DNA of 64,000 nt, taken from NCBI RefSeq assembly GCF_049639735.1, contig NZ_JBEVVA010000003.1, positions 1,798,001 to 1,862,000 of the forward strand, in the 5' to 3' direction. This DNA is from Elusimicrobium simillimum (lineage in GTDB: Bacteria; Elusimicrobiota; Elusimicrobia; Elusimicrobiales; Elusimicrobiaceae). The translations under genes were made by a program, and so were the position numbers. This document shows positions 24,175 through 33,390 of the stretch, one piece after another (position 1 is the stretch's first letter; each line of letters opens with the position of its first letter). Below the pieces are notes generated by a model. It was not told where the DNA came from. It saw only the letters and a program-made list of their open reading frames with translations, and made no database searches.

Positions 24175-25041
24175 TTATAATATTTCCTTGATTGAAATTC
24201 CTATATATTTATTTAAGTCAGACGCCATTACGCTGTAGTCGCTCATATCCGCCGCCGCTTTGTCCCCGGCCAAACCATGAAGATAAACAGCGCACGCGGC
24301 GGCGTTAAAAGCTGTTTTAATATCAAATACGTTCGCTTTGCCAAGCTGCGCCCAAATACCCGCCGTAAGCCCTGCCAAAACGTCGCCGGTGCCGGCCTTG
24401 GCTAAGGCGGATGAACCTGTTTCGTTTACCAGCGTATCACCGCCGTACGCCACAATTGTGCGCGCGCCTTTAAGCACGCATACTGCGTTGTATTTGGCGG
24501 AAATTTGTTTTGCCATTTGCTCACGCTGGGCGTCGTCTTTTGGTATTTCTCCGTCTATTAAACGGGCGGCTTCCAGCGGGTGCGGCGTGAGTATGGCGGG
24601 CATATTAAATTTAAATTTTTCTTTTAATCCCGCTAAGGCATTTAACCCGTCGCCGTCCAACACTAAAGGTAAATCAAGCGTGCTAATTAAACCGGGCACA
24701 TATTTGGCGGCGTCAGTTCCCAATCCGCAACCCATAACCATAACGTCCTGTTTTTGGTCAGCGGTTAAATTTTTTATTTGTGTAATTTCTTGGTTGTTTT
24801 CAAGCGGCAGAAGCACGGCCTCGGGCAATGTGGAAAACACCATATCCTTTTCTTCCTCAGGCACAACCATAGTAACGTAACCAGCCCCGGCCGCGTAAAT
24901 ACCGCGTGCGCATAACAACGCCGCGCCCATCATATTAGTGCTACCGCATACGCAAAGCACACGGCCGAATGTGCCCTTGCTGCTCTCAGCAGGCCTTTTG
25001 GGGAAATTTGACTTAACAAAATCTTTTGTTATAATTTTCAT
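24175..25041 (-). CDS. nnrD: ADP-dependent NAD(P)H-hydrate dehydratase
   Basis: A 288-residue ribokinase-like enzyme repairing NADHX/NADPHX hydrates with ADP. Motifs: GRVLCVCGSTNMMGAALLCARGIYAAGAGYVTM, LVLDGDGLNALAG, LTPHPLEAARL and the terminal GTGDVLAGLTAGIWAQ. Many bacteria fuse this domain to the NnrE epimerase; here the epimerase domain is missing. Its ATG overlaps the acpS stop by 4 bases, so translation is probably coupled. Confidence 0.92.
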   Translation of the reverse strand: MKIITKDFVKSNFPKRPAESSKGTFGRVLCVCGSTNMMGAALLCARGIYAAGAGYVTMVVPEEEKDMVFSTLPEAVLLPLENNQEITQIKNLTADQKQDVMVMGCGLGTDAAKYVPGLISTLDLPLVLDGDGLNALAGLKEKFKFNMPAILTPHPLEAARLIDGEIPKDDAQREQMAKQISAKYNAVCVLKGARTIVAYGGDTLVNETGSSALAKAGTGDVLAGLTAGIWAQLGKANVFDIKTAFNAAACAVYLHGLAGDKAAADMSDYSVMASDLNKYIGISIKEIL

Positions 25042-25388
25042 TTTTTGGTTATTAATGCGACGGCGGTGGCGTACTTTTTGGTGTGTGAAAGAGAAATTTT
25101 AATATCCAGGTCTTTTGCCCGCGGGTCGTCAAATACTATTATAGGCGCACCGGTGCACTCGTTATGCACTTCAATTTTTTTGAGTGCTACCCCGTCAAAA
25201 GGCAGCGCTTTATACACGGCCTCTTTAGCGGCGAAACGTACGGCAAAATGTTCATAACGGTTTTTTTTGCTGAGACAATAGTCTATTTCAGCCTCGCTGA
25301 AAATACGTATAAGCGCGGCGGAGTTTTCGGCAAATTCCGCTATTCTTTGTACTTCTACAATATCTGTGCCTATGCCTATTATTTCCAT
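25038..25388 (-). CDS. acpS: Holo-[acyl-carrier-protein] synthase
   Basis: A 116-residue AcpS that transfers 4'-phosphopantetheine from CoA to acyl carrier protein. Family motifs are GIGTDIVEVQRI (metal-binding Asp) and FAAKEAVYKAL (Glu), with SLSHTKKYATAVAL at the C-terminus. The ATG at 25388 overlaps the glmS stop as TAATG and matches the family N-terminus; the in-frame upstream extension to 25439 lies inside glmS. Confidence 0.95.
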   Translation of the reverse strand: MEIIGIGTDIVEVQRIAEFAENSAALIRIFSEAEIDYCLSKKNRYEHFAVRFAAKEAVYKALPFDGVALKKIEVHNECTGAPIIVFDDPRAKDLDIKISLSHTKKYATAVALITKK

Positions 25389-27232
25389 TATTCCACCGTT
25401 ACGCTTTTGGCTAAATTTCTTGGCTGGTCTATCTCGCACTTTCTGAGTTTGGCTACGTAATAAGCAAAAAATTGTACCACCACGGCGTTAAGCACGGGGT
25501 TTAAAAACGCGCTGGCGTCGGGTATAGTAAGAGTGTCTGTTATTTTACCGTGTAAACCTTTTACGCCCGCGTAGTTTGTTACCGCTATTACGCGCGCTCC
25601 ACGCGCCTTTGTTTCCTCACAGGCGGAAAGCATTTTTTCAAACAAATCGTCTTTGGGTACTAATGCTATAACGGGCACGCGTTTGTCTATAATCGCGATA
25701 GGCCCGTGTTTTATTTCCCCTCCGGGGAACCCCTCTGCGTGCAGGTAAGAAATTTCTTTAAGTTTTAAAGCGCCCTCAAGCGCGATAGGGTAGTTAACGC
25801 CTCTGCCTAAAAATACAAAAGTTTTTTCTTTATAAACTTTTCTGGCCAAACGCCTGACAGGTTTATCAAGCGCTGTTATAGCGGCGTCCAGTAGTCTTGG
25901 CAAGGCAAAAAATTCTTTTGTTAATTTGGCAAAATCCTCTGCGGTCATATTGCCGTTGGCGCGGCCCAAAAACAAGGCGAAGCCGTACAACGCGGCCAGC
26001 TGGCTGGTAAACGCTTTGGTTGAGGCCACACTTATTTCCAGCCCGCAACGGGTGTAAAAAGTATGGTCCGCCATGCGTGTTAAGGTTGAACCCAGCACAT
26101 TGCATACGGCAAAAGTTTTAAATTTAAGTTCCTGCGCTTTTTTAACGGCGGCAATAGTATCGGCCGTTTCGCCAGACTGGCTGATAGCCACTACTAAAGT
26201 ACCGTCCGCTTTGGGCACGTGGCGGTATTTATATTCTGAAGCGAAGTCAACGCTGACGGGTATGTCCGCGTATTTTTCTATAAAATACTTTGCGGTAAGC
26301 CCCGCATGGTACGCGGTGCCGCAGGCTACTATTTGTATGTTTTTAATTTCTTTGGCTTCACGCTTTGTCATGCCAAATACGTCCGCCATGTCTTCCACGC
26401 CAAAACGCAAGGTGTCGGCAACGGCTTCGGGCTGTTCATGTATTTCTTTAAGCATGAAGTGCGCGTAGCCGCCTTTTTCGGCTTGCTTATTACTCCATTT
26501 AATTTTGGTAATTTCGGGCCTTCTGGCTTTGCCGTTTTCGCCGTAAATTATGGCGCCTTGGGGTGTAATGGCGACGACTTCGTTATCTTCTAAAAACACC
26601 GCTTTGTTGGTGTGTCTTAAAAACGCCGTAACGTCAGACGCTATAAAGTTTTCACCTTTGCCTATGCCGACCACAAGCGGGCTTTGCTTACGCACGCCTA
26701 TAATAGTGTCCGGCGCGTCTGCCCACACTACGCCTATGGCGAATGCGCCTGTAATTTGTTTGATTGTTTTTTGTACTGCGGTAAGCAGTTTGTATTGGGT
26801 GGAGCCGTCTTTAACCGTTTTAAGATTTTCTTCTATAAGGTGGGCGACAACTTCTGTGTCTGTCTCTGATTTGAAAATATGTTTTTTCTTTTTAAGTTCT
26901 TCTTTAAGCGTTAAATAGTTTTCAATAATACCATTGTGCACTACGGCCAGGCGGCCGCTGCAATCTGTATGCGGGTGGGAGTTAGATTCGCTTGGTCTGC
27001 CGTGCGTGGCCCAGCGTGTGTGGCCGATGGCGGTGGTGCCTTTAAACCCAGCCTTTTTAAGAACGTCCTCAAGCGCTTTTACTTTACCGGGGGCGCGCAG
27101 GCGCTTTAAGGCGCCATCCTCTATAGACGCTATACCGGCGGAATCGTACCCGCGGTACTCCAAATTTTTAAGACCTTCTATCACATAATCAGCGCCGCGT
27201 CTTGCGCCCGCGTAACCTATTATACCGCACAT
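25388..27232 (-). CDS. glmS: Glutamine--fructose-6-phosphate aminotransferase
   Basis: A 614-residue enzyme making glucosamine 6-phosphate for peptidoglycan and outer-membrane glycans. The N-terminal glutaminase starts with the nucleophile Cys2 (MCGIIGYAG) and has GHTRWATHG and NSHPH; two SIS domains follow, with SQSGETADT and the C-terminal signature NLAKSVTVE. Full length. Lies between pdxJ (18-base gap) and acpS (overlap). No glmS ribozyme is apparent in the short gap upstream. Confidence 0.97.
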   Translation of the reverse strand: MCGIIGYAGARRGADYVIEGLKNLEYRGYDSAGIASIEDGALKRLRAPGKVKALEDVLKKAGFKGTTAIGHTRWATHGRPSESNSHPHTDCSGRLAVVHNGIIENYLTLKEELKKKKHIFKSETDTEVVAHLIEENLKTVKDGSTQYKLLTAVQKTIKQITGAFAIGVVWADAPDTIIGVRKQSPLVVGIGKGENFIASDVTAFLRHTNKAVFLEDNEVVAITPQGAIIYGENGKARRPEITKIKWSNKQAEKGGYAHFMLKEIHEQPEAVADTLRFGVEDMADVFGMTKREAKEIKNIQIVACGTAYHAGLTAKYFIEKYADIPVSVDFASEYKYRHVPKADGTLVVAISQSGETADTIAAVKKAQELKFKTFAVCNVLGSTLTRMADHTFYTRCGLEISVASTKAFTSQLAALYGFALFLGRANGNMTAEDFAKLTKEFFALPRLLDAAITALDKPVRRLARKVYKEKTFVFLGRGVNYPIALEGALKLKEISYLHAEGFPGGEIKHGPIAIIDKRVPVIALVPKDDLFEKMLSACEETKARGARVIAVTNYAGVKGLHGKITDTLTIPDASAFLNPVLNAVVVQFFAYYVAKLRKCEIDQPRNLAKSVTVE

Positions 27233-27249
27233 AAAAACCTCTCAAAATT

Positions 27250-27969
27250 TTAGGAGATAAGATTAAGCATTTCAGATATAGCGGCGCTGAGACCCACGTA
27301 AACAGATTTGGCCACTATTGAAAAACCAATATTTAAACACTGCATGCCCTCTATGTCAGACACGGCCTGCACGTTTTCATAATCCAGCCCGTGGCCGCTG
27401 TGCACTTCAAGGCCAAGCTCGTGGGCAAGTATTGTGGATACGGATAATTCTTCTAAAAGCTTTTTTTGTTCTTTTTTATTTTTGGCTTCGCTGTAATCAG
27501 CGGTGCAAAGCTCCACTATTTTTGCGCCTGTGTTGTGCGCGGCGCGTATATCTTTGGCGGCGGGGTTAACAAATAAACTTACGGCAATTTTTTTCTTTTG
27601 CAATGCTTGTGTAATTTTGGTAATGTTGGCAAGGTTTTTTGGGCTTAAGTTAAGGCCGCCCTGCGTTGTCTTTTCCCCGGGGAATTCCGGCACCAGGCAG
27701 ACGCTGGCGGGTTTATATTTGAGGGCTATCTTCATCATCTCATCGGTGGCGGCGCATTCCATATGTATTTTGCCTGGGTATTTTTTGCACAAAATTTCTA
27801 TGTCTTTATCTTGTATGTGGCGGCGGTCGCTGCGTAAATGCACTACTATAAACTCCGCGCCCATGCCAAGCGCCACTCTTGCGGCTTCTTCGGGCTTGGG
27901 GTAACCAACGCCTCTTGCCTGCCTTAGTGTCGCTACGTGGTCTATGTTAACGCCTAATTTTACTGTCAT
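27250..27969 (-). CDS. pdxJ: Pyridoxine 5'-phosphate synthase
   Basis: A 239-residue TIM-barrel enzyme condensing deoxyxylulose 5-phosphate with 3-amino-2-oxopropyl phosphate. LGVNIDHVATLRQARG at the N-terminus, HLRSDRRHIQDKD, GHGLDYENV and NIGFSIVAKSVYVGL are all conserved. It indicates DXP-dependent vitamin B6 synthesis. Located 8 bases after glmM in the same operon. Confidence 0.97.
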   Translation of the reverse strand: MTVKLGVNIDHVATLRQARGVGYPKPEEAARVALGMGAEFIVVHLRSDRRHIQDKDIEILCKKYPGKIHMECAATDEMMKIALKYKPASVCLVPEFPGEKTTQGGLNLSPKNLANITKITQALQKKKIAVSLFVNPAAKDIRAAHNTGAKIVELCTADYSEAKNKKEQKKLLEELSVSTILAHELGLEVHSGHGLDYENVQAVSDIEGMQCLNIGFSIVAKSVYVGLSAAISEMLNLIS

Positions 27970-27977
27970 ATTATTAC

Positions 27978-29321
27978 CTATTTAACCTTTGCTCTAAAAT
28001 GTTCTTCAAGACGGCAGGAAATATCTTTTACTAAACCGTCGTCCTCGCCCTCAACTAAAATTCTAAGTTTAGGCTCTGTACCCGAGTAACGCACAATTAT
28101 GCGGCCTTTGCCTTTAAAAGAATCTTCCAACTCTTTTATAAGCTGCTCAAAGCCGTCCACTTCCTCAAGCGGTACTTTGTTTTCCACTTTTACCGCCGTA
28201 AGCAGCGCGGGGTATTTGTGCCATAAATCATGAAACGCAGAAAGGTTTGTTTTATTTTCTAAAGCAAAAGCGGACAGCTGCAGCGCGGCTAAAATGCCGT
28301 CGCCTGTGGGGCTGATTTCGTTAAAAATAATATGGCCAGATGTCTCGCCGCCTACGGTAAGGCCCTCTATTTCAAGCGCTTCTGACACATACTTATCGCC
28401 CACGCCTGTAAGTTCCACGTCCATCCCCTTCTCTTTAAGAAAATTGATTACAGACAGGTTGGCCATAATTGTGAGCACAACTTTATTTTTATTAAGTTTA
28501 TTTTTACGCTTAAGCTCAAGCGCGCTGGCGGCTATAATATGGTCGCCGTCAAGCTGACGGCCCATTTCGTCGGCCGCTATCACACGGTCGCCGTCGCCGT
28601 CAAAGCTGAAACCGCAAAACGCGCCGCGCTCTTTAACAAGCGCCTGCATACCTTCCGTATGCAAAGCGCCTACGCCGGCGTTAATATTTTTACCGTCCGG
28701 AGTATTTGCCATTACAACAACGTCCGCGCCCAATGCTTCAAACACCATAGGCGCTATGCGTGAGGTTGCGCCGTTGGCGCAGTCCAGCACTATTTTCACG
28801 TTTTTAAATAAATCTTGGGGAACTGTGTTTACAAGAAAGTTTTGGTAGTCCAGCATTAACGCTTCGTTAAACTCAAACTCGGCGTTTTTATTGTCTATGG
28901 GCGCTTCTGTAAGAGAGTCTAAAATATTTTCTATAGACTGCTCGTCCGCCTCGTTCATTTTTTTGCCTTCATGGTTAAAAAACTTGATGCCGTTAAACTC
29001 CGCCGGGTTATGGCTGGCCGAGACTACCGCGCCAAAAGCAAAACCCATTTTTTTAACCAAAAAAGAAACCGCCGGTGTAGGCGCGACGCCAATGCTGATA
29101 ACATTGTACCCCGCCGCCATAATACCCTGGCTGAGGTTAGACAGCAGCATAGCGCCCGACGCGCGGGAATCCTCGCACACAACAACGCTTTTTTTAAGAT
29201 TTGCGGGCAGGCTTGCGTCCACGTGTTTTACCGCCGCGTAACCAAGCTTAACAACAAAATCTTCCACCAGCGGGAACTGCCCCGCCACCGCGCGTACACC
29301 GTCTGTACCAAAATATTTCAT
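27978..29321 (-). CDS. glmM: Phosphoglucosamine mutase
   Basis: A 447-residue enzyme converting glucosamine 6-phosphate to glucosamine 1-phosphate, the step after GlmS. The phosphoserine loop is SASHNP (active Ser103), the metal loop is DGDGDR, the sugar-binding loop is GETSGH and the phosphate-binding end is RYSGTEPKLRI. It sits between ftsH (1-base gap) and pdxJ; being cotranscribed with glmS links both steps of UDP-GlcNAc precursor synthesis. Confidence 0.97.
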   Translation of the reverse strand: MKYFGTDGVRAVAGQFPLVEDFVVKLGYAAVKHVDASLPANLKKSVVVCEDSRASGAMLLSNLSQGIMAAGYNVISIGVAPTPAVSFLVKKMGFAFGAVVSASHNPAEFNGIKFFNHEGKKMNEADEQSIENILDSLTEAPIDNKNAEFEFNEALMLDYQNFLVNTVPQDLFKNVKIVLDCANGATSRIAPMVFEALGADVVVMANTPDGKNINAGVGALHTEGMQALVKERGAFCGFSFDGDGDRVIAADEMGRQLDGDHIIAASALELKRKNKLNKNKVVLTIMANLSVINFLKEKGMDVELTGVGDKYVSEALEIEGLTVGGETSGHIIFNEISPTGDGILAALQLSAFALENKTNLSAFHDLWHKYPALLTAVKVENKVPLEEVDGFEQLIKELEDSFKGKGRIIVRYSGTEPKLRILVEGEDDGLVKDISCRLEEHFRAKVK

Positions 29322-29322
29322 G

Positions 29323-31218
29323 TTAACCTTCCTGTACCGTTTCGTCCTGCGGTTTAACCTTGGCGGCCTCTTCTTGTTTTTTTATTTCTTCAAGTTTGGC
29401 TTTATAGGCTTTGGGGTCGGCTAAAATCTCGTCAATTTCTTTGGACTCTACTACCTCAATTTCTAAAAGTCTTTCTACCAGCACGTCAAGCGCCTCACGG
29501 TTGGCCTGCAGTATTTCCTGCGCTCTTGCGTAAGAGGCTTTAACAACCTGGCTGACCTCATCGTCTATGCTTCTAAGCAGGTCTTCTGAAAGTTTGGTAC
29601 GCGCTATGTCGCGGCCCAAAAATACTTCGTCCTCGCTTGTCTGCACGGATATCGGGCCAAGCTTGTCGCTCATGCCAAGCTCCGCAATCATACGGCGGGC
29701 GTAGGAGGTTGTGCGCGACAGGTCATCATGCGCGCCTGTGGTAACTTCTTTAAATACAATAGCTTCCGCCGCGCGGCCGCCAAGCAGCACGCACAACTTA
29801 TCTAAAATTTCAGATTTGGTTGTTAAAAACTTATCTTCCAGCGGCAGCTGCATGGTGTAACCAAGCGCTGGGCCCCTGGGTATAACAGAAACTTTGTGCA
29901 CAGGGTCGCTATTGTCGGTTTTTTTGGCGATAACAGTGTGGCCTGCCTCGTGGTAAGCGATAATCTTTTTTTCATGCGCGCTAATAAGTCTGCTTTTACG
30001 CTGCGGGCCCGCTATAACACGTTCAACAGCTTCCTCAAGGTCAGACTCCGTTACCGCGGCCTTGTCCTGGCGGGCGGCTAAAATGGCGCCCTCATTAATA
30101 ACGTTGGCCAGGTCAGCCCCTACAAAACCGGGGGTGCCTTTGGCTACAATTTTAAGGTCTACCGACGGGGCAAGCTTAACTTTTTTAGCGTGCACTCTTA
30201 AAATTTCTTCTCTGCCCTTCATATCGGGCGCGGGGACGTTGATGTGGCGGTCAAAGCGGCCGGGGCGTATTAAGGCCGGGTCCAACACGTCGGAACGGTT
30301 GGTGGAGGCCATTAAAATAATGCCTTGTTTTGATTCAAAGCCGTCTAATTCAATAAGCAGCTGGTTAAGCGTTTGCTCACGCTCGTCATGCCCGCCGCCT
30401 ATACCCGCGCCTCGGCGTCTGCCTACGGCGTCAAGCTCGTCAATGTAAATAATAGCGGGGGCCATTTTTTTGGCCTTTTCAAATAAATCTCTCACACGCG
30501 CGGCGCCAACGCCTACAAACATTTCAACAAACTCTGACGCTGAGGCGGAGAAAAACGCTACGCCAGCCTCGCCCGCTACAGCCTTGGCCAGCAGTGTTTT
30601 ACCCGTGCCCGGCGCGCCGTAAAGTAAAATACCTTTGGGCAACTTGCCGCCCAACTTTTGAAATTTTTTGGGGTTTTTAAGAAATTTAATTGTGTCTTCC
30701 AGTTCCTCTTTAGCCTCGTCACAACCGGCTACGTCTTTAAACGTAATGCCCTCATTGTTACCCATTTGCAGCTTGGCTTTGGAATTGGCAAAGCTCATGG
30801 GGTTGCCTTTGCCGCCGCCTTGCTGCGGGCGTAAGAATAAAAACCACCACGCCCCAATAAGCAGCGCAACGAAACCTACATTTAACAGTACGCTGAACAT
30901 CCAGCTTTTGTCGGTCTCGGCCTTGAACTTAATTTTGGCGGCCATAAGTTCTTTAACTAAATCTTCATCGTCAAGCCTTACTGTTCTAAAGTTGACGACA
31001 GTGTCGCCCTCTTTGGTGGAGCCTGTAATAAGGTCCGGGCTGATAACCAGGTTTTCCACTTGCTGCGCGGCAACTTTGGTTTTAAAATCGTAGTAGTCAA
31101 CATCGATTGTTTTAGTTTTGTCCCTAAACTGGAAAATAGCCACGCTTAGCGCGAACAGCATTATCCAAAACATTATAGGTTTAAAAGAAAAAATATTTGG
31201 GTTTTGAGTCTTCTTCAT
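29323..31218 (-). CDS. ftsH: ATP-dependent zinc metalloprotease FtsH
   Basis: A 631-residue membrane AAA+ protease degrading misfolded and regulatory membrane proteins. It has TM1 (about 13-30), a periplasmic FtsH-extracellular domain, TM2 (about 108-129), a Gly-rich linker (PQQGGGKGNP), the AAA domain (Walker A GAPGTGKT at 201-208, Walker B IIYIDELDA, second region of homology RPGRFDRHI) and the M41 protease with zinc motif HEAGH (423-427). Its ATG overlaps the hpt stop by one base. Confidence 0.97.
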   Translation of the reverse strand: MKKTQNPNIFSFKPIMFWIMLFALSVAIFQFRDKTKTIDVDYYDFKTKVAAQQVENLVISPDLITGSTKEGDTVVNFRTVRLDDEDLVKELMAAKIKFKAETDKSWMFSVLLNVGFVALLIGAWWFLFLRPQQGGGKGNPMSFANSKAKLQMGNNEGITFKDVAGCDEAKEELEDTIKFLKNPKKFQKLGGKLPKGILLYGAPGTGKTLLAKAVAGEAGVAFFSASASEFVEMFVGVGAARVRDLFEKAKKMAPAIIYIDELDAVGRRRGAGIGGGHDEREQTLNQLLIELDGFESKQGIILMASTNRSDVLDPALIRPGRFDRHINVPAPDMKGREEILRVHAKKVKLAPSVDLKIVAKGTPGFVGADLANVINEGAILAARQDKAAVTESDLEEAVERVIAGPQRKSRLISAHEKKIIAYHEAGHTVIAKKTDNSDPVHKVSVIPRGPALGYTMQLPLEDKFLTTKSEILDKLCVLLGGRAAEAIVFKEVTTGAHDDLSRTTSYARRMIAELGMSDKLGPISVQTSEDEVFLGRDIARTKLSEDLLRSIDDEVSQVVKASYARAQEILQANREALDVLVERLLEIEVVESKEIDEILADPKAYKAKLEEIKKQEEAAKVKPQDETVQEG

Positions 31219-31745
31219 TATTGTTTATAAACTCCTATATAAGGTAAATTTCTGTAAAGTTCATTGTAGTCTAGGCCGTAACCTATTACAAACTCGTTAG
31301 GTATGGTAAAACCTATGTATTTAACAGATACTTCAACTTTTCTGTTAGATGGTTTGTCCAACAGTGTGCATATTTCCACGCTGGCGGCGCCGCGGTCTCT
31401 AAGATTTTTAAGAACATAGTCAAGCGTAAGGCCTGTGTCTACAATGTCCTCCACTATTATTACGTGGCGGTCTTTAATATCGTCACGCAGATCCAGCATA
31501 AAACGCACTGAGCCTGACGATTGTGTGCCGCAGTAGGAACTAAGGCACATAAAATCTAATGTACATTCCGTCTTAATTTGTTTTAAAAGATTGCTGTAAA
31601 ATACTACACACCCTCTAAGCATGCCAACGATAAGCGGTTTTTTGCCATCATAGTCTTTGGTTAACTGTGCGCCAAGCTCTTTAACGCGGGCGTCTATTTC
31701 CGCTTCTGTAATTAAAACACGTTCTACTACACTTTCAAGTGACAT
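31218..31745 (-). CDS. hpt: Hypoxanthine phosphoribosyltransferase
   Basis: A 175-residue purine-salvage enzyme. The PRPP loop VIIVEDIVDTGLTLDYV, the flexible-loop region DFMCLSSYCGTQSSGSV and the C-terminal FVIGYGLDYNELYRNLPYIGV are typical of bacterial Hpt. It is the first gene of the operon leading to ftsH, the same gene order (hpt-ftsH) found in many bacteria. Confidence 0.95.
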   Translation of the reverse strand: MSLESVVERVLITEAEIDARVKELGAQLTKDYDGKKPLIVGMLRGCVVFYSNLLKQIKTECTLDFMCLSSYCGTQSSGSVRFMLDLRDDIKDRHVIIVEDIVDTGLTLDYVLKNLRDRGAASVEICTLLDKPSNRKVEVSVKYIGFTIPNEFVIGYGLDYNELYRNLPYIGVYKQ

Positions 31746-31887
31746 GCAACCCTCCGAAACATCTTAAATATATATACATATACAAGAATACCTTTTTTAA
31801 CGCTATACTCAACCGGAAATAGCCAATACTGCAGACTATTAGCTGAGGATTTAAACAACTGTTTTAGAAGTAGAAATAATACTCTTA

Positions 31888-32007
31888 TTCACCCTCACCC
31901 TGCTCACTACGTTCGCTTCCCTCTCCCATCCAACAAGGGAGAGGGAGAATACCAATTGACACGCTCGGCAAGTTTGCCTCACTTTTCATCCAACAAGGGA
32001 GAGGGAG
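31888..32007. repeat. Partial R1-like repeat plus 21-bp direct repeat
   Basis: CACCCTCACCCTGCTCACTACGTTCGCTTCC followed by CTCTCCC..GGGAGAGGG resembles the right half of R1 copy B (with different centre; quoted here only as a similar order of motifs). CATCCAACAAGGGAGAGGGA occurs twice, at 31927 and at 31987, exactly 60 bases apart. The rest of 31746-32015 shows no gene. Confidence 0.55.
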
Positions 32008-32015
32008 GATATGGG

Positions 32016-33383
32016 TTAAAACCTGTTGGTTATGCCCATTTCCACCACATGTTTGTCATAGTTGCCGCTGTATACGTTAGACTTAGTTTTTACGTAAGAA
32101 TAGTTAAGTGTGGGCGTAAAACCAAAAATATTTATCTGTCGGCTTAAAATACGTGCCTCTATGCCGTAGTTTTCGTCACGGCGGCGTTTGTAGACAAAAG
32201 TGTAGTCCTCTACAAAAGTCCCCTCACCTTTAGCGCGGGAATTGCTGTAAGATGGCTCCACATAAAGCGAAATACCCAACGGCAGTTCCGTGCCTATGCC
32301 AAGGCCTATGCGGTAAATTTCTTTATTAGAAAAAGATTCCTCGGTACGGATAAAACTGGCCGACGGCTTTAACATAATATAAGTTTTAGAGCTTATAGCG
32401 TAAAACAAGCTGGGCATGACAAAAGTATCGGTGCCATTCATATAATCATAACCTTTGCGGTCATAATCAGTAAACTTAAAAGATGTGTTAAGCCACAGGC
32501 TGGCGCGGGGCGCGATATCGTAGTTTAACTGTAACAGCGGCCCGTAGTCATACAACATCCCTTTGCCGCCGTACCAAATGCGGCTGCCCGACGCGTAGAG
32601 CGCCGCGCTGCCCCGGCGGTAGTTATACATGGGGCCGGTGGCAAAACCTACGGAGTGCACATCATACTGACTGCCCGAAAAATCTGACACCGTGCCGGAA
32701 AGCGTACTTTTCCAACGCAGGTTTGGGCTGAGACGCTGGTAATACTCCAGCCCGGCGCTGCCGCTAAGGCCGATGGAAGACTTTTTTGTTTCCAACTCAC
32801 GGCAAAGCGGTATACCCCAAAAATATATACATTCATACCGCTGGCCGGCGGCGTTGTTGACATTACTGCTGGGCGCTATACCAAGGTTAAGGTAATAATC
32901 CCACTTTTTGCGGTAGCGTATTTGGTAGAGGAAAAACCCTATTTTATCTTTAACTTCCTGCGGTAAATCTTTACTGCCGTTAACAAGGCGGAAGTGGTAG
33001 TCGGCCTTTTCGTCTTTGCCTGTTTTAAAATATAAAAGCGCCAGTTCTAAACGCACGCGGGTAAGGCCCGGGGAGTTTTTAAGTATACGCCTAAACACCC
33101 ACTCCGCCGTAGCGTAGTCTTCTTTAAGCATGCTGGCCATGCCGAGCAAAAATTCTATTTGGGTTTTGTCTTCTTTGTTTTGGGCAAGCGGGAAAGCCTC
33201 CAGCAGGATTGTAACGGCTTCGTCCGGCTTTTGCTGGTCTATTAAACTTTCCGCCACTATTATGGACTTGGTTACTATATCTGGTTCCTGCGCGTATAAA
33301 ATGCCGCCGCATAAAAAAGTAAAACAAAAAAGTGCGCACATTATTGCACACTTTTTTGTTTTAAAATTTTTTACGGCTTTCAC
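32016..33383 (-). CDS. Slam-like TPR/beta-barrel outer-membrane protein
   Basis: 455 residues with a signal peptide (to about residue 31, LYAQ), a TPR-like helical domain (about 35-160: AESLIDQQKPDEAVTILLEA, AEWVFRRILKNSPG, RLELALLYFKTGKDEKA) and a C-terminal barrel that begins LNLGIAPSSNVNNA and ends with ...VEMGITNRF. The TPR-plus-barrel layout and the APSSNVNNA junction are those of surface lipoprotein assembly modifier (Slam, DUF560) proteins, which move lipoproteins to the cell surface. The GTG start at 33383 has TAGGA upstream. It follows an MntP paralogue by 8 bases. No obvious client lipoprotein is adjacent. Confidence 0.78.
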   Translation of the reverse strand: MKAVKNFKTKKCAIMCALFCFTFLCGGILYAQEPDIVTKSIIVAESLIDQQKPDEAVTILLEAFPLAQNKEDKTQIEFLLGMASMLKEDYATAEWVFRRILKNSPGLTRVRLELALLYFKTGKDEKADYHFRLVNGSKDLPQEVKDKIGFFLYQIRYRKKWDYYLNLGIAPSSNVNNAAGQRYECIYFWGIPLCRELETKKSSIGLSGSAGLEYYQRLSPNLRWKSTLSGTVSDFSGSQYDVHSVGFATGPMYNYRRGSAALYASGSRIWYGGKGMLYDYGPLLQLNYDIAPRASLWLNTSFKFTDYDRKGYDYMNGTDTFVMPSLFYAISSKTYIMLKPSASFIRTEESFSNKEIYRIGLGIGTELPLGISLYVEPSYSNSRAKGEGTFVEDYTFVYKRRRDENYGIEARILSRQINIFGFTPTLNYSYVKTKSNVYSGNYDKHVVEMGITNRF

Positions 33384-33390
33384 GTTATTC

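Noticed and set aside
27233..27249. glmS ribozyme upstream of glmS
   Set aside because: Only 17 bases separate pdxJ and glmS positions upstream of the start, so there is no room for the ribozyme.
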